Assembly: GCF_900089075.1 (NCBI RefSeq) | Contig: NZ_LT593747.1 | Span: forward strand, 633,238 to 697,237 | Direction: 5' to 3' | DNA: 64,000 nucleotides | Source: Vaginella massiliensis | Lineage (GTDB): Bacteria > Bacteroidota > Bacteroidia > Flavobacteriales > Weeksellaceae | Shown: one piece after another, positions 52,873-62,130 of the stretch | Position numbering within the stretch: the first letter of the stretch is position 1 | Layout: each line of letters opens with the position of its first letter | Notes under the pieces: model-generated | Database searches by the model: none | Seen by the model: only the letters and a program-made list of their open reading frames with translations | Told to the model about the DNA's origin: nothing | Position numbers and translations under genes: made by a program

Positions 52873-53688
52873 TTATTTTTTCACAACCTTTGTAGTTGAA
52901 GAAGTACCATTGGTTGTTGTTTTCACGAAGTAAATTCCTTTTGCTAATGAAGATACATTAACTGTTTGTTTTCCATTAACTTCGAAAGTTTTCACAATTT
53001 GTCCGTTTGTGTTATACACTTCTACTGTTGCTTTTCCTTTTACATCAAATGAAGCTGTATTTGTCCACAAAGTGTTCAATACAGTTTTTTCTGGTGTAAG
53101 CGTGTAAACATTCATGTTCATATCCCATAATTGGATATTGTCTATGTCTAGCGCATAATCTACGTCTTTACCAATTTTTAAAGCAAAAAAGTCTTTGTCT
53201 AAGTCTGTAACATTCAAATCTGTTTTGTCTGATAAGTCTAATGTTACTTTTACCCAATTACCATTTGTATTGATAACACCTGCATATTGGTTATTTGCTG
53301 AAGAAACAACGGTGGTATCCGCAGACAAATCTCCTACGTTGTATGGATAATATGTACCATCTACTTTATAAATATTTAGTGATAAAGTTTTTCCTGCTGT
53401 TCCTTTTACCCAAAAAGTAATTTGTTTTGGTTGTGAAGTAAGTTTGCTACCTAATCTTGAGGTAAAAACATAGTCATTTTTTTGTGTATTAGTTGTAATG
53501 TTTAATGAATTTGACCCATCAACTCCTTTACCAACACCCTGTACTGCATAAGCTTTTATCCCGTATGAATTTACTCCACTTGTAAACTCTTCCCAATTTT
53601 CAAAATCACTCCCAGGTATTGCGTTTACTTGTGCAAAAGAGAATGTAGAAAGAGCAGCAACTGCTATTAAAGAATAGATTTTTTTCAT
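52873..53688 (-). CDS. Secreted protein with type IX secretion sorting domain
   Basis: A 271-residue exported protein: signal peptide MKKIYSLIAVAALSTFSFAQ, a central beta-rich domain (PGSDFENWEEFTSG to YALDIDNIQLWDMNMN) that looks like a lectin/jelly-roll module, and a C-terminal sorting domain of type IX secretion (ASFDVKGKATVEVYNTNGQIVKTFEVNGKQTVNVSSLAKGIYFVKTTTNGTSSTTKVVKK). Substrate or binding target unknown. Its promoter box is at 53736-53743. Confidence 0.86.
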   Translation of the reverse strand: MKKIYSLIAVAALSTFSFAQVNAIPGSDFENWEEFTSGVNSYGIKAYAVQGVGKGVDGSNSLNITTNTQKNDYVFTSRLGSKLTSQPKQITFWVKGTAGKTLSLNIYKVDGTYYPYNVGDLSADTTVVSSANNQYAGVINTNGNWVKVTLDLSDKTDLNVTDLDKDFFALKIGKDVDYALDIDNIQLWDMNMNVYTLTPEKTVLNTLWTNTASFDVKGKATVEVYNTNGQIVKTFEVNGKQTVNVSSLAKGIYFVKTTTNGTSSTTKVVKK

Positions 53689-53735
53689 GATTTTTTATTT
53701 TTTTTAATTAATATTAACCCTTTTCTTTTGAGATA

Positions 53736-53743
53736 CAAATGTA
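53736..53743 (-). promoter_or_regulatory. -7 element TACATTTG for type IX-secreted protein gene
   Basis: Minus-strand TACATTTG fits TAnnTTTG; leader of about 45 bases to ATG 53688. Confidence 0.5.
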
Positions 53744-53799
53744 CAACTATTCGGCAAACGATTTGTTATTGTAAAAATTGATTACAATAATTTAACACA

Positions 53800-53830
53800 G
53801 AAAAGGGCAAGAAAATTCTTGCCCTTTTAC
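53800..53830 (-). terminator. Terminator of lpdA
   Basis: AAAAGGGCAAG-AAAATT-CTTGCCCTTTT stem; on the minus strand it is followed by TTTTCTG. Good stem, moderate T-tract. Confidence 0.7.
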
Positions 53831-53861
53831 ATACTATTATAATTTCTAATATCAATTTATA

Positions 53862-55250
53862 TTAGATATGGATTGCATGTCCGTATGCATCCTCTACAGC
53901 TTCCATAATTGCTTCTGCCATAGTAGGGTGTGCATGAACAGACTTCATTATTTCATGCCCTGTAGTTTCTAGTTTACGAGCCACAACAGCTTCGGCAATC
54001 ATTTCGGTAACTCCATCCCCAATCATATGACAACCCAACCATTCACCATATTTAGCATCGAATACAACTTTCACAAAACCATCTGTTGCACCATTGGCTA
54101 CAGCCTTACCATTGGCAGAGAATGGGAATTTTCCTACTTTCACTTCATAGCCAGCTTCTTTCGCTTTTGCTTCGGTAAGCCCAACTGATGCAATCTCTGG
54201 AGAGCAATATGTACAACCCGGAATATTACCGTAATCGATTGGTTCTACGTCTAAACCAGCAATTTTTTCTGCTGCTAAAATTCCTTGGGCAGATGCCAAA
54301 TGCGCCAAGTCGGCACCTTTTACCACATCACCTATGGCGTAATATCCTGGAACAGAAGTTTGGCAATAATCGTTGATCACAATTTTCCCTCTTTCTGTTG
54401 CGATGCCTACTTCTTCTAATCCAATGTTTTCGGTATTCGGAACAACGCCTACTGCAGATAGTACCACTTCAGCTTCGATCACTTCTTCGCCTTTGGCTGT
54501 TTTGATGGTAGCTTTTACCAGCTCGCCCGAGGTGTCTACTTTGGTCACTTCTGAGTTGGTAAGGATTTTGATACCAGCTTTCTTAAAAGATAATGCCAAT
54601 TGTTTAGAGACTTCTTCGTCTTCTACTGGAACAATTCTTGGCAAAAATTCTACAATGGTAACTTCTGTACCCAAACTGTGGTAGAAATGTGCAAACTCTA
54701 CGCCTATGGCACCAGAGCCAACCACAATCATCGATTTGGGCTGTTTTTCCAATGCTAATGCACCACGGTAACCAATCACTTTTTTACCGTCTTGTGGCAA
54801 TGCTGGCAATTCTCGTGAGCGCGCTCCGGTTGCGATGATGATATTTTCTGCTTGATATTCTTTAGATTCAGATGCTGTTTTTACCAAAACTTTTTTGCCA
54901 GGCAATACTTTAGCTTCACCTTTTATGATGTCTATTTTATTCTTTTTCATCAGGAATTGTACACCTTTGCTCATTCGGTCTGCAACTCCTCTACTTCTTT
55001 GTACCACATTTGGGAATTCGAAACCAATATTTTCTGGTAACTTGATTCCAAATTCTTGGGCGTTGTTGAGGTATTTGAATACTTGGGCGCTCTTGAGCAA
55101 AGCTTTTGTTGGGATACATCCCCAGTTGAGGCATATTCCGCCTAATTCTGCTTTTTCTACAATGGCAACTTTTTTTCCTAATTGCGACGCTCTGATTGCG
55201 GCAACGTATCCGCCAGGCCCACTTCCTATAACTATAATATCGTAATTCAT
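53862..55250 (-). CDS. lpdA: Dihydrolipoyl dehydrogenase
   Basis: A 462-residue flavoprotein that reoxidises dihydrolipoamide in 2-oxoacid dehydrogenase complexes. FAD site IIVIGSGPGGYVAAIRASQLG, redox-active disulfide GGICLNWGCIPTK (Cys40-Cys45), NAD site MIVVGSGAIGVEFAHFY, and C-terminal HAHPTMAEAIMEA with the catalytic His-Glu pair. Full length. The sequence ICLNWGCIPTK is the form typical of Bacteroidetes and cyanobacteria. Its minus-strand leader carries two palindromic repeats just upstream. Confidence 0.96.
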   Translation of the reverse strand: MNYDIIVIGSGPGGYVAAIRASQLGKKVAIVEKAELGGICLNWGCIPTKALLKSAQVFKYLNNAQEFGIKLPENIGFEFPNVVQRSRGVADRMSKGVQFLMKKNKIDIIKGEAKVLPGKKVLVKTASESKEYQAENIIIATGARSRELPALPQDGKKVIGYRGALALEKQPKSMIVVGSGAIGVEFAHFYHSLGTEVTIVEFLPRIVPVEDEEVSKQLALSFKKAGIKILTNSEVTKVDTSGELVKATIKTAKGEEVIEAEVVLSAVGVVPNTENIGLEEVGIATERGKIVINDYCQTSVPGYYAIGDVVKGADLAHLASAQGILAAEKIAGLDVEPIDYGNIPGCTYCSPEIASVGLTEAKAKEAGYEVKVGKFPFSANGKAVANGATDGFVKVVFDAKYGEWLGCHMIGDGVTEMIAEAVVARKLETTGHEIMKSVHAHPTMAEAIMEAVEDAYGHAIHI

Positions 55251-55265
55251 GTTCGAAATTTGTGC

Positions 55266-55300
55266 TAAATTAAAAATTTACTGGTGAAATTAAAAATTTC
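55266..55300. promoter_or_regulatory. Two tandem 15-bp palindromes ahead of lpdA
   Basis: TAAATT-AAA-AATTTA (55266-55280) and GAAATT-AAA-AATTTC (55286-55300) are perfect 6-bp inverted repeats with a 3-base spacer, 20 bp apart (about two helix turns). They sit 16-50 bases upstream of the lpdA ATG, over the region where its promoter should be. Confidence 0.5.
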
Positions 55301-55468
55301 AGATTAATGAGATTTGTATTGATTTGATTTGATGACAAAATATGTTGATTTTCTTAAAATTATTTTTCTAAATACAAACAAAATTAATTTTTTTCTCATT
55401 CGAATTTTTGATTCAAAACGTTAAAAAAAATCGTTGATTTTCATAAATTCTTTTCCAACGAACTTTAT

Positions 55469-55476
55469 TATCTTTG
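55469..55476 (+). promoter_or_regulatory. -7 element TATCTTTG for FecCD-type permease gene
   Basis: TATCTTTG fits TAnnTTTG; the TTG at 55474 lies inside the box and cannot be the start codon. Confidence 0.5.
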
Positions 55477-55491
55477 CTCGAAAGCGATTTT

Positions 55492-56502
55492 GTGAAAAAA
55501 CAACTGATTTTAGTGGGGTTTACGATACTCATTCTCGGGTTGATTTTGCTTAATCTATTCCTCGGAAAAGCCACTATAAAATTTGATGCTGTCTGGATGA
55601 CTTTCTTGGGCAAATCGCCAGACGAGATGACTCAAAATCTTATCCTACACTACCGATTGCCCAAAACCATCACGGCAATTTTGGTGGGGATTGCTTTGCC
55701 CGTAGCCGGATTTCAACTGCAAGAATTATTCAAAAATGAGTTGGCAGAACCCAGTGTTTTGGGCATTTCGGCCATGTCTGGCTTGGGCGTTGCAATTGTA
55801 ATTTTTCTATTTTCTACGCTGGGTTTTCAGCATTTGTTGAACGATTCTTGGATCATCATTTTTGCGGCAATGCTCGGGGCTCTTTTAGCCTTACTCATCA
55901 TCGGAAGTTTTGCCCATCGCATCAAATCTTCAGCAATATTGATTATTCTGGGCATGATGTTATCTGGATTGTCGGTAGCTTTCATTGGTATTTTGCAGTA
56001 CTTTGCGCCATCAGAACGCATAAAAACCTATCTCATTTGGAGTTTTGGAACTTTAAGTGCTTTGAGCTGGACTCAAATTTCAATATTTGCACTTTGCGTT
56101 TGCATTGGAACTTTCTTAGCGTGTCTCACCCTCAATCGACTTACAGCACTGTTGCTAGGCGAAACCTATGCACAAACATTGGGCGTGAACATCAGGCAAT
56201 TGCGCTGGACAATTCTTATTTCAACCGCCTTGCTTACGGCTGCAGTTACCGCATTTGCTGGACCAATTTCTTTTATCGGATTGGCAGTCCCTCATCTTTG
56301 TAGAAGCTTATTGAAAACTGCCAACATGAAGTTGCTTTTTGGTTCGATAATACTGCTTGGTATAAGTTTGATGCTGTTTTTCAGTGCTTTATCAGATATG
56401 TTTCCGTTTGGTACATTACCCATCAATATCATCACTTCGTTGTTTGGTACACCAATCGTGATCAGTATTTTGTTGAAAAATTCTAAATCCTTAAACCCAT
56501 GA
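55492..56502 (+). CDS. FecCD-type ABC transporter permease
   Basis: A 336-residue integral membrane protein of the FecCD (BtuC) family for siderophore, heme or vitamin B12 uptake. RLPKTITAILVGIALPVAGFQLQELFKNELAEPSVLGISAMSGLG is the family signature (usually LPR...GG..LQ...NPLA.P..LG...GA), and AGPISFIGLAVPHLCRSLL matches the second block. About ten membrane helices. The start is GTG 55492 because the promoter box covers the earlier TTG. The last 4 bases overlap the ATPase gene (ATGA). Confidence 0.9.
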   Translation: MKKQLILVGFTILILGLILLNLFLGKATIKFDAVWMTFLGKSPDEMTQNLILHYRLPKTITAILVGIALPVAGFQLQELFKNELAEPSVLGISAMSGLGVAIVIFLFSTLGFQHLLNDSWIIIFAAMLGALLALLIIGSFAHRIKSSAILIILGMMLSGLSVAFIGILQYFAPSERIKTYLIWSFGTLSALSWTQISIFALCVCIGTFLACLTLNRLTALLLGETYAQTLGVNIRQLRWTILISTALLTAAVTAFAGPISFIGLAVPHLCRSLLKTANMKLLFGSIILLGISLMLFFSALSDMFPFGTLPINIITSLFGTPIVISILLKNSKSLNP

Positions 56503-57446
56503 AAGAATTGATACTGAAAAACTTATCGATAGGATATGCCAACAAACCCATTGTTGAAGGTATAAATCAAACGGTTGATCGCCCTAAATTTATAACGATT
56601 TTAGGTGCGAATGGCACGGGGAAATCGACCTTGTTGAAAACTATTTTAGGAATAGAAAAACCGCTCAAAGGTAATTTGTACATGGGAAATGAATCGCTTT
56701 CTGACGCAAAATCGGCCACTCATGCCGAATATTTTGCAACGGTATTTTCTAAATTGCCCATCGTACCCGAAATTTTGGTAAGCGAACTGATTCAAATCAA
56801 CGGAAAAAATGCAATCGAAAACAAACCTTCTACGCTGGAAGAAATACAAAAAATCGCCCACAAGATAGGCATTCATCCCCTACTCGATCGATACGCCAAC
56901 ACGTTGAGCGACGGACAATTGCAATTGGTCATGATGGCTAGGGCGTTGCAACAAAAAACAGCATATATCATAATGGACGAACCGACTGCTCATCTGGATT
57001 TGGGCAATCAGTACAAAATTTTTGGGCTGTGTGCGAATTTGGTCGAAAACGAAAGAAAAACCATCATCATGGTGACCCATGAGGTTGATTTGGCTTTGCA
57101 ATTTGCCGACGAAATTTGGTGGATCGAGAACCATCGGCTCTATGCTGGAATTCCAGAAGAAATAGCATTTGAGCATCGGATTTTGTCTAAGCTTTCGAAC
57201 GAAATTTTGGCATACAATTCCGTGCAACAGACCTATACCGTTGCCACAGCGCATAAAAAAACAATTGGCGTTGTAGGCGATGATGAAATGGCTTTTTGGC
57301 TGAGAAAAGCCTTAACTCGAGATGGGTATAAAATAGTGAACAATGGAAACGAAATTATTCGGGTCGATCAAAATATAATAACCTACAAAGAACAAACTTT
57401 TTCGTCGATACAATCGATTTTAGAACATTTGAAATATCATGAGTAA
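56499..57446 (+). CDS. ABC transporter ATP-binding protein with C-terminal extension
   Basis: A 315-residue ATPase for the FecCD permease. Walker A is GANGTGKST (about residues 35-43), the signature is LSDGQLQLVMMARAL, Walker B is YIIMDEPTAHLD and the switch histidine lies in MVTHEVD. After about residue 245 there is a 70-residue extension (TVATAHKKTIGVVGDDEMAFWLRKALTRDGYKI...SSIQSILEHL) not found in standard family members; it begins with a Rossmann-like GVVGDDE pattern. No substrate-binding protein gene lies beside it. It overlaps the permease by 4 and the SDR gene by 8 bases. Confidence 0.88.
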   Translation: MKELILKNLSIGYANKPIVEGINQTVDRPKFITILGANGTGKSTLLKTILGIEKPLKGNLYMGNESLSDAKSATHAEYFATVFSKLPIVPEILVSELIQINGKNAIENKPSTLEEIQKIAHKIGIHPLLDRYANTLSDGQLQLVMMARALQQKTAYIIMDEPTAHLDLGNQYKIFGLCANLVENERKTIIMVTHEVDLALQFADEIWWIENHRLYAGIPEEIAFEHRILSKLSNEILAYNSVQQTYTVATAHKKTIGVVGDDEMAFWLRKALTRDGYKIVNNGNEIIRVDQNIITYKEQTFSSIQSILEHLKYHE

Positions 57447-58131
57447 AACAATTATTATAACTGGAGCAAGTCGCGGAATTGGGCGCGAATTGGCGATACA
57501 ACATTTGGCATTGGGCAATAGAGTCATCGCCATCTCGAGAAACTTAGCGAAACTCGACGAGCTTGCAAATTTTGCAACGAATAATCAATACCAAAGCATC
57601 GCCATGGACCTTAGTAATTACGAGGAGATTGGCAAGATTCCAGAGCTACTTGCAGACGTAGAAAAAGCAGACGTTTTGTACAATAATGCCGGACTGTGCA
57701 TCAACAAAGCATTCGAACAGGTTAGCGAACAAGATTTGACCCAATCTTGGCAAGTGAATTTTATGGCGCCTTACCGCCTGATTCAAGTTTTGTTGCCAAA
57801 ATTTGATCAAACATCGCATGTGGTGAATATCTCGACCATGGGCGCCGTGCAAGGTTCAGTAAAATTTGCAGGATTATCTGCCTATTCGTCATCCAAAGCG
57901 GCTACGGCAAACCTCACCGAATTGTTGGCAGAGGAACTGAAAGAAAACGGTCCGAGAATCAATGCGGTGGCGTTGGGTGCGGTACAAACCGAGATGTTAG
58001 AAGAGGCTTTTCCAGGATACAAAGCCCCATTAAATCCGGCTGAAATGGCAAGTTATCTAGTCGATTTCGGGTTGAATGGGCATCGGTATTTCAACGGAAA
58101 AATTTTACAAGCTTCAGTTTCGACACCTTAA
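57439..58131 (+). CDS. Short-chain dehydrogenase/reductase
   Basis: A 230-residue classical SDR oxidoreductase. ITGASRGIGRELA (cofactor loop, residues 7-19), NNAG, the catalytic NISTMG / AYSSSKAA with Tyr-x3-Lys, and GAVQTEML. The substrate cannot be told. It overlaps the end of the ABC ATPase gene by 8 bases and so is translationally linked to the importer, which suggests, but does not prove, that it acts on the imported compound. Confidence 0.88.
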   Translation: MSKTIIITGASRGIGRELAIQHLALGNRVIAISRNLAKLDELANFATNNQYQSIAMDLSNYEEIGKIPELLADVEKADVLYNNAGLCINKAFEQVSEQDLTQSWQVNFMAPYRLIQVLLPKFDQTSHVVNISTMGAVQGSVKFAGLSAYSSSKAATANLTELLAEELKENGPRINAVALGAVQTEMLEEAFPGYKAPLNPAEMASYLVDFGLNGHRYFNGKILQASVSTP

Positions 58132-58194
58132 TTTTTTATCATCCAAGAAACTTTAAATCTTTCTGAAATAGTTTGGAATATAGTTTGATTCAAG

Positions 58195-59184
58195 ATGAAC
58201 AGCACAATTAATAGAATTACAACATCGAGAAAGATTATGAACTATACTTTTATTCTTTTGCCTTTATTGCTTATTGCTCCGTTTAGCCTTGCACAAGTCA
58301 ATGTGCAAAATCAAACCGTACAAATTGTGCCCAAATGGAGTGTTGGAAATACGTACGAATATCATTTCAAGAATGATGATTTCATCATCTCGATCAACGA
58401 TACAGTTTCTAAAGTTTATACCAATAGCAAAAAGAAAATGAGTGTAGTAGATGAAAATCAATTCGTTTACAAAATGCAATGGGAAATCACTGATTACCAG
58501 ACGAATGATCCAGATGAATTTTACAAAGATTTTCTTACCAATTCTAAGAATGTAAGCTATGAATTTGCAACGAACAAAGATGGCGAATACTTAGAATTGT
58601 TGAACGAAACAAAAGTGCAAACACAATTGATAGACATTGTTTCGAAGATGAAAAAGAAAAACAAGAAAAACGCGGTTTACCAAAGCAATGTCGACGGGCT
58701 GATGGAGATGATAAGTGCCAATGAATATGTACAATATGCCCTGTCGCAAGAACTTCACAACCTCTTGCAATACAACGGATTGTTTTTGCAAATGGGCGAA
58801 AAATATGTAGGCAAACAAGTACAAGACAATTTTTTTGGTTATCCAATTGCTTCTACAACAACGACTTGGCTAGATTCGATCAACGAAGAAAACTTGTCGT
58901 ACACCATCGCTTCTACCCAGGAGTTGGACAAAGATGATTTTGAAAATCTGTGGAAATTTATGGCTCAAAACATGTTGGATCAATCCAACGTAAAACTCAC
59001 AAAAGAGCAAGTAGAACGAGAAATCAGCAAATATTCAGACACCATAGAACTCAAGGTAGACAACCGCAGTACCTACAACAAAGATTCGATTTTGGTGAAT
59101 TCACAATACCGATTCAGCCTGAACATTGGTACACGCAAAACCATCAATATGCTCGAAATCCAACTTATGCAGAACGAAGTCTGA
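58195..59184 (+). CDS. Conserved secreted protein, upstream member of a tandem pair
   Basis: A 329-residue exported protein of unknown function. The signal peptide is long: a basic N-region MNSTINRITTSRK precedes the hydrophobic core FILLPLLLIAPFSLAQ, which favours ATG 58195 over the later ATG 58237 that would lack basic residues. The mature region WSVGNTYEYHFKNDDFIISINDTVSK has the pattern of a 'W.VG..Y.Y' beta protein; the middle is helical (LIDIVSKMKKKNKKNAVYQSNVDGLMEMI). It resembles the protein encoded next. Confidence 0.72.
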   Translation: MNSTINRITTSRKIMNYTFILLPLLLIAPFSLAQVNVQNQTVQIVPKWSVGNTYEYHFKNDDFIISINDTVSKVYTNSKKKMSVVDENQFVYKMQWEITDYQTNDPDEFYKDFLTNSKNVSYEFATNKDGEYLELLNETKVQTQLIDIVSKMKKKNKKNAVYQSNVDGLMEMISANEYVQYALSQELHNLLQYNGLFLQMGEKYVGKQVQDNFFGYPIASTTTTWLDSINEENLSYTIASTQELDKDDFENLWKFMAQNMLDQSNVKLTKEQVEREISKYSDTIELKVDNRSTYNKDSILVNSQYRFSLNIGTRKTINMLEIQLMQNEV

Positions 59185-59215
59185 TATTTTTTTTAAATTT
59201 GATGAAAAATATTGA

Positions 59216-60139
59216 ATGAGAAATATTTTTATAATTTTCCTGTTGTTGAATAGTTTTTTAGGTTTCGCACAAGAAATTGATTCTGAAACTACTGTAGACA
59301 TCAAGCCCTATTTCAATATCCAAGATCACAACAACTATCAGTTTACCACACACGATATTCGGATAGAAGGAAATGATACGGTTCAGAATGATTATGTTAA
59401 ATACAAAGCCTATGTAGAAGTGTTGGATTTATACAAAGATCAATATACCCTACATTGGCACATCTACGATATCGAAAATTCGAACAAAAACATTACGCGT
59501 AATCCGTTGAGTTTTTTACAAGAGCTCGACATCTATTACACCATGGATGCCACCGGAAAGTTTAGCGATTTTCAGCACAACAATTTTACATTAGTACAAT
59601 TTAGAACGGCTTTAGAACAAGTTCAAGACCAATATGCAGACCAACCTAGCGTACAGAAAATCTTAGACCAGGTTGATGAACATTATGAGAAATTAGAACA
59701 AGTCAATTCGATATTCGCAAAAGACATTGCGCAATTTCATCATTTTTTCGGTCGCGGACGCTATGATGTAAACAAAACGCCAATCGTTGCCAACACCTAT
59801 ATAGACAATCTGTTCAACGACAATCCGACACCTGCCAAAACCGATTTTAGATTAGAAGACCATTCGCCCTATTCCAATACCTATATCTTAACTTCTACCT
59901 CGGTTGCAGACGAAGAATGGCTGAAAGAATCTTGGTTCAAATACCTTGAAAGGACAGCCAGACAAATGGATGTAGAAGCCCCAAAACGCGACGAGATCGA
60001 CAGCAATATCGTATACACCATCGACACCACCAATCGTCTACAAGAAACAGGATGGCTCTCGTATAGCATGCAAGTAAAGAGAGTAAATTTCCTAGACACA
60101 GCTTTCACACAGAGAAGAAAGATCGAATATATTCCGTAA
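59216..60139 (+). CDS. Conserved secreted protein, downstream paralogue
   Basis: A 307-residue exported protein with a signal peptide (MRNIFIIFLLLNSFLGFAQ). Its layout parallels its upstream neighbour: an early DT-containing beta block (YQFTTHDIRIEGNDTVQND), a YTLHWHIYDIEN segment comparable with FVYKMQWEITDYQ, a long helical middle (QDQYADQPSVQKILDQVDEHYEKL), and a C-terminal beta part ending VKRVNFLDTAFTQRRK. Sequence identity is low but the arrangement suggests an old tandem duplication. Function unknown; 31 bp separate the two genes. Confidence 0.72.
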   Translation: MRNIFIIFLLLNSFLGFAQEIDSETTVDIKPYFNIQDHNNYQFTTHDIRIEGNDTVQNDYVKYKAYVEVLDLYKDQYTLHWHIYDIENSNKNITRNPLSFLQELDIYYTMDATGKFSDFQHNNFTLVQFRTALEQVQDQYADQPSVQKILDQVDEHYEKLEQVNSIFAKDIAQFHHFFGRGRYDVNKTPIVANTYIDNLFNDNPTPAKTDFRLEDHSPYSNTYILTSTSVADEEWLKESWFKYLERTARQMDVEAPKRDEIDSNIVYTIDTTNRLQETGWLSYSMQVKRVNFLDTAFTQRRKIEYIP

Positions 60140-60200
60140 AAAACCGAGTTTTTATCATCATAATCTACAATATTGTTCACCAAAACAATGAAATAATTGC

Positions 60201-60208
60201 TAATTTTG
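60201..60208 (+). promoter_or_regulatory. -7 element TAATTTTG for lysS
   Basis: TAATTTTG fits TAnnTTTG; TTG at 60173-60175 is 25 bp upstream and loosely spaced. Leader of about 28 bases. Confidence 0.5.
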
Positions 60209-60240
60209 CATTCTATTTTTAACTTTTAAAATATATCGTA

Positions 60241-61941
60241 ATGCAATTGTCTGAGCAAGAGATCATCCGTAGGGATAAATTACAACAACTAAGAGCATTG
60301 GGGATAGAACCCTATCCGGCAGAAGAATTCATGGTGACTGCTAATTCTAAAGAAATTTTAGAAAATTATGAAGAAGGTAAGGTTGTAAAACTTGCAGGAC
60401 GCTTGATGAGTGTACGCATAATGGGAAAAGCATCCTTTGCAGAATTGCAAGATGGCGAAGGAAGAATACAACTTTACGTATCTCGGGACGACATTTCGAA
60501 TGACGAAGAAGGAACGGCATACAATACGGTTTTCAAGAAATTGCTAGACATTGGCGATTTCATAGGAATCGAAGGTTATGAATTCAAAACCAAGGTAGGC
60601 GAAATCTCGATTCACGTTACCAAACTCACGGTTTTGGCAAAATCATTGCGCCCCTTACCTATCGTAAAAACAGATGAGGAAGGCAAAATCTATGATGCAT
60701 TTGTAGACCCAGAATTGCGTTATCGTATGCGTTATGTAGATTTGGTTGTGAATCCGCAGGTAAAAGATATTTTCATCAAACGCACCAAATTGTTCAACGC
60801 CATGCGCAATTTCTTCAACGAAAGAGGCTATATGGAAGTCGAAACGCCAATCTTACAATCGATACCAGGAGGCGCTGCCGCTCGACCATTTATTACGCAT
60901 CACAACTCATTAGATATCCCATTGTATTTGCGCATTGCCAACGAATTGTACCTCAAAAGATTAATTGTAGGAGGATTTGAGGGCGTTTACGAATTTTCTA
61001 AAAACTTCCGAAATGAAGGAATGGATCGCACTCATAACCCCGAGTTTACAGCAATGGAAATCTATGTGGCATACAAAGATTACAATTGGATGATGGAGTT
61101 TACCGAGCAGTTGCTAGAACATTGTGCTATTGCGGTGAACGGTACCACCAAAGCCACCTTTGGCGAACACGAGATCGATTTCAAAGCACCGTACAAACGA
61201 GTAACCATGCGACAATCCATCATCGAATTTACAGGTTTTGATATCGATGGGAAATCGGAAGAAGAACTGAGAGAAGCTGCCATTTCGATGGGTATAGAAG
61301 TAGACCAAACCATGGGCAAAGGCAAGCTCATCGATGAAATATTTGGAGAAAAATGTGAAGGAAACTATATCCAACCAACCTTTATCACCGACTATCCAAA
61401 AGAAATGTCACCATTGACCAAGGCTCATCGCGACAATGCTGAGCTCACCGAGCGTTTCGAATTGATGGTTTGTGGTAAAGAAATTGCCAATTCGTATTCA
61501 GAATTGAATGACCCTATCGATCAACGCGAACGCTTCGAAGAGCAATTAAAACTCTCGGAAAAAGGTGACGATGAAGCCATGTTTATCGACCAAGATTTCT
61601 TACGCGCTTTGGAATTCGGAATGCCGCCAACAGCAGGTTTGGGAATTGGGATGGATCGACTCATCATGTTCTTGACCAACAATTCTTCTATACAAGAGGT
61701 TTTATTCTTTCCGCAAATGCGACCAGAAAAAACCGCTCCGTCTTATGAGCTTACAGAAGAAGAGAACAGCATCATTGCTATTTTACAAGCCAATCCTACC
61801 ATCGAGTTGAACGAACTGAAATCTAAAGTAGCTTTGAGTGGAAAGAAATGGGATAAATCGATGAAAAATTTAGCCAAATACAATCTTACCAAAGTAAAAG
61901 TTGATGGAGACGTGAAATTGGTTGAATTTCTTGGAGAATAA
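60241..61941 (+). CDS. lysS: Lysyl-tRNA synthetase, class II
   Basis: A 566-residue class II synthetase that charges tRNA-Lys. The N-terminal OB-fold anticodon-binding domain (about residues 35-175) includes [28 protein letters not shown]; the catalytic core has motif 1 ([21 protein letters not shown]), motif 2 ([20 protein letters not shown]) and motif 3 ([11 protein letters not shown]). The C-terminal stretch after motif 3, about 65 residues ([19 protein letters not shown] to KLVEFLGE), is longer than in E. coli LysS and resembles a winged-helix-like tail. Confidence 0.96.
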   Translation: MQLSEQEIIRRDKLQQLRALGIEPYPAEEFMVTANSKEILENYEEGKVVKLAGRLMSVRIMGKASFAELQDGEGRIQLYVSRDDISNDEEGTAYNTVFKKLLDIGDFIGIEGYEFKTKVGEISIHVTKLTVLAKSLRPLPIVKTDEEGKIYDAFVDPELRYRMRYVDLVVNPQVKDIFIKRTKLFNAMRNFFNERGYMEVETPILQSIPGGAAARPFITHHNSLDIPLYLRIANELYLKRLIVGGFEGVYEFSKNFRNEGMDRTHNPEFTAMEIYVAYKDYNWMMEFTEQLLEHCAIAVNGTTKATFGEHEIDFKAPYKRVTMRQSIIEFTGFDIDGKSEEELREAAISMGIEVDQTMGKGKLIDEIFGEKCEGNYIQPTFITDYPKEMSPLTKAHRDNAELTERFELMVCGKEIANSYSELNDPIDQRERFEEQLKLSEKGDDEAMFIDQDFLRALEFGMPPTAGLGIGMDRLIMFLTNNSSIQEVLFFPQMRPEKTAPSYELTEEENSIIAILQANPTIELNELKSKVALSGKKWDKSMKNLAKYNLTKVKVDGDVKLVEFLGE

Positions 61942-61964
61942 AAAACAATCCAAATTATAGCAGA

Positions 61965-61998
61965 TAAAATCCATACCTTTTGGTGTGGATTTTTTTAT
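61965..61998 (+). terminator. Rho-independent terminator of lysS
   Basis: AAATCCATACC-TTTT-GGTGTGGATTT stem followed by T residues. Confidence 0.9.
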
Positions 61999-62079
61999 TT
62001 CAAAACCTCATCTATAAGGGCTTGATTTATTTTTACAAATCATTCATTATACCATTAGAGAAAAAACAATTTTAGCGTA

Positions 62080-62110
62080 AAAAAATCCACTCGTTTGAGT
62101 GGATTTTTAG
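62080..62110. terminator. Terminator of secDF
   Basis: AAATCCACTC-GTTT-GAGTGGATTT stem with a T-run on the minus strand; short gap to the secDF stop at 62131. Confidence 0.85.
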
Positions 62111-62130
62111 GTAAATAATATAGGATAAAA

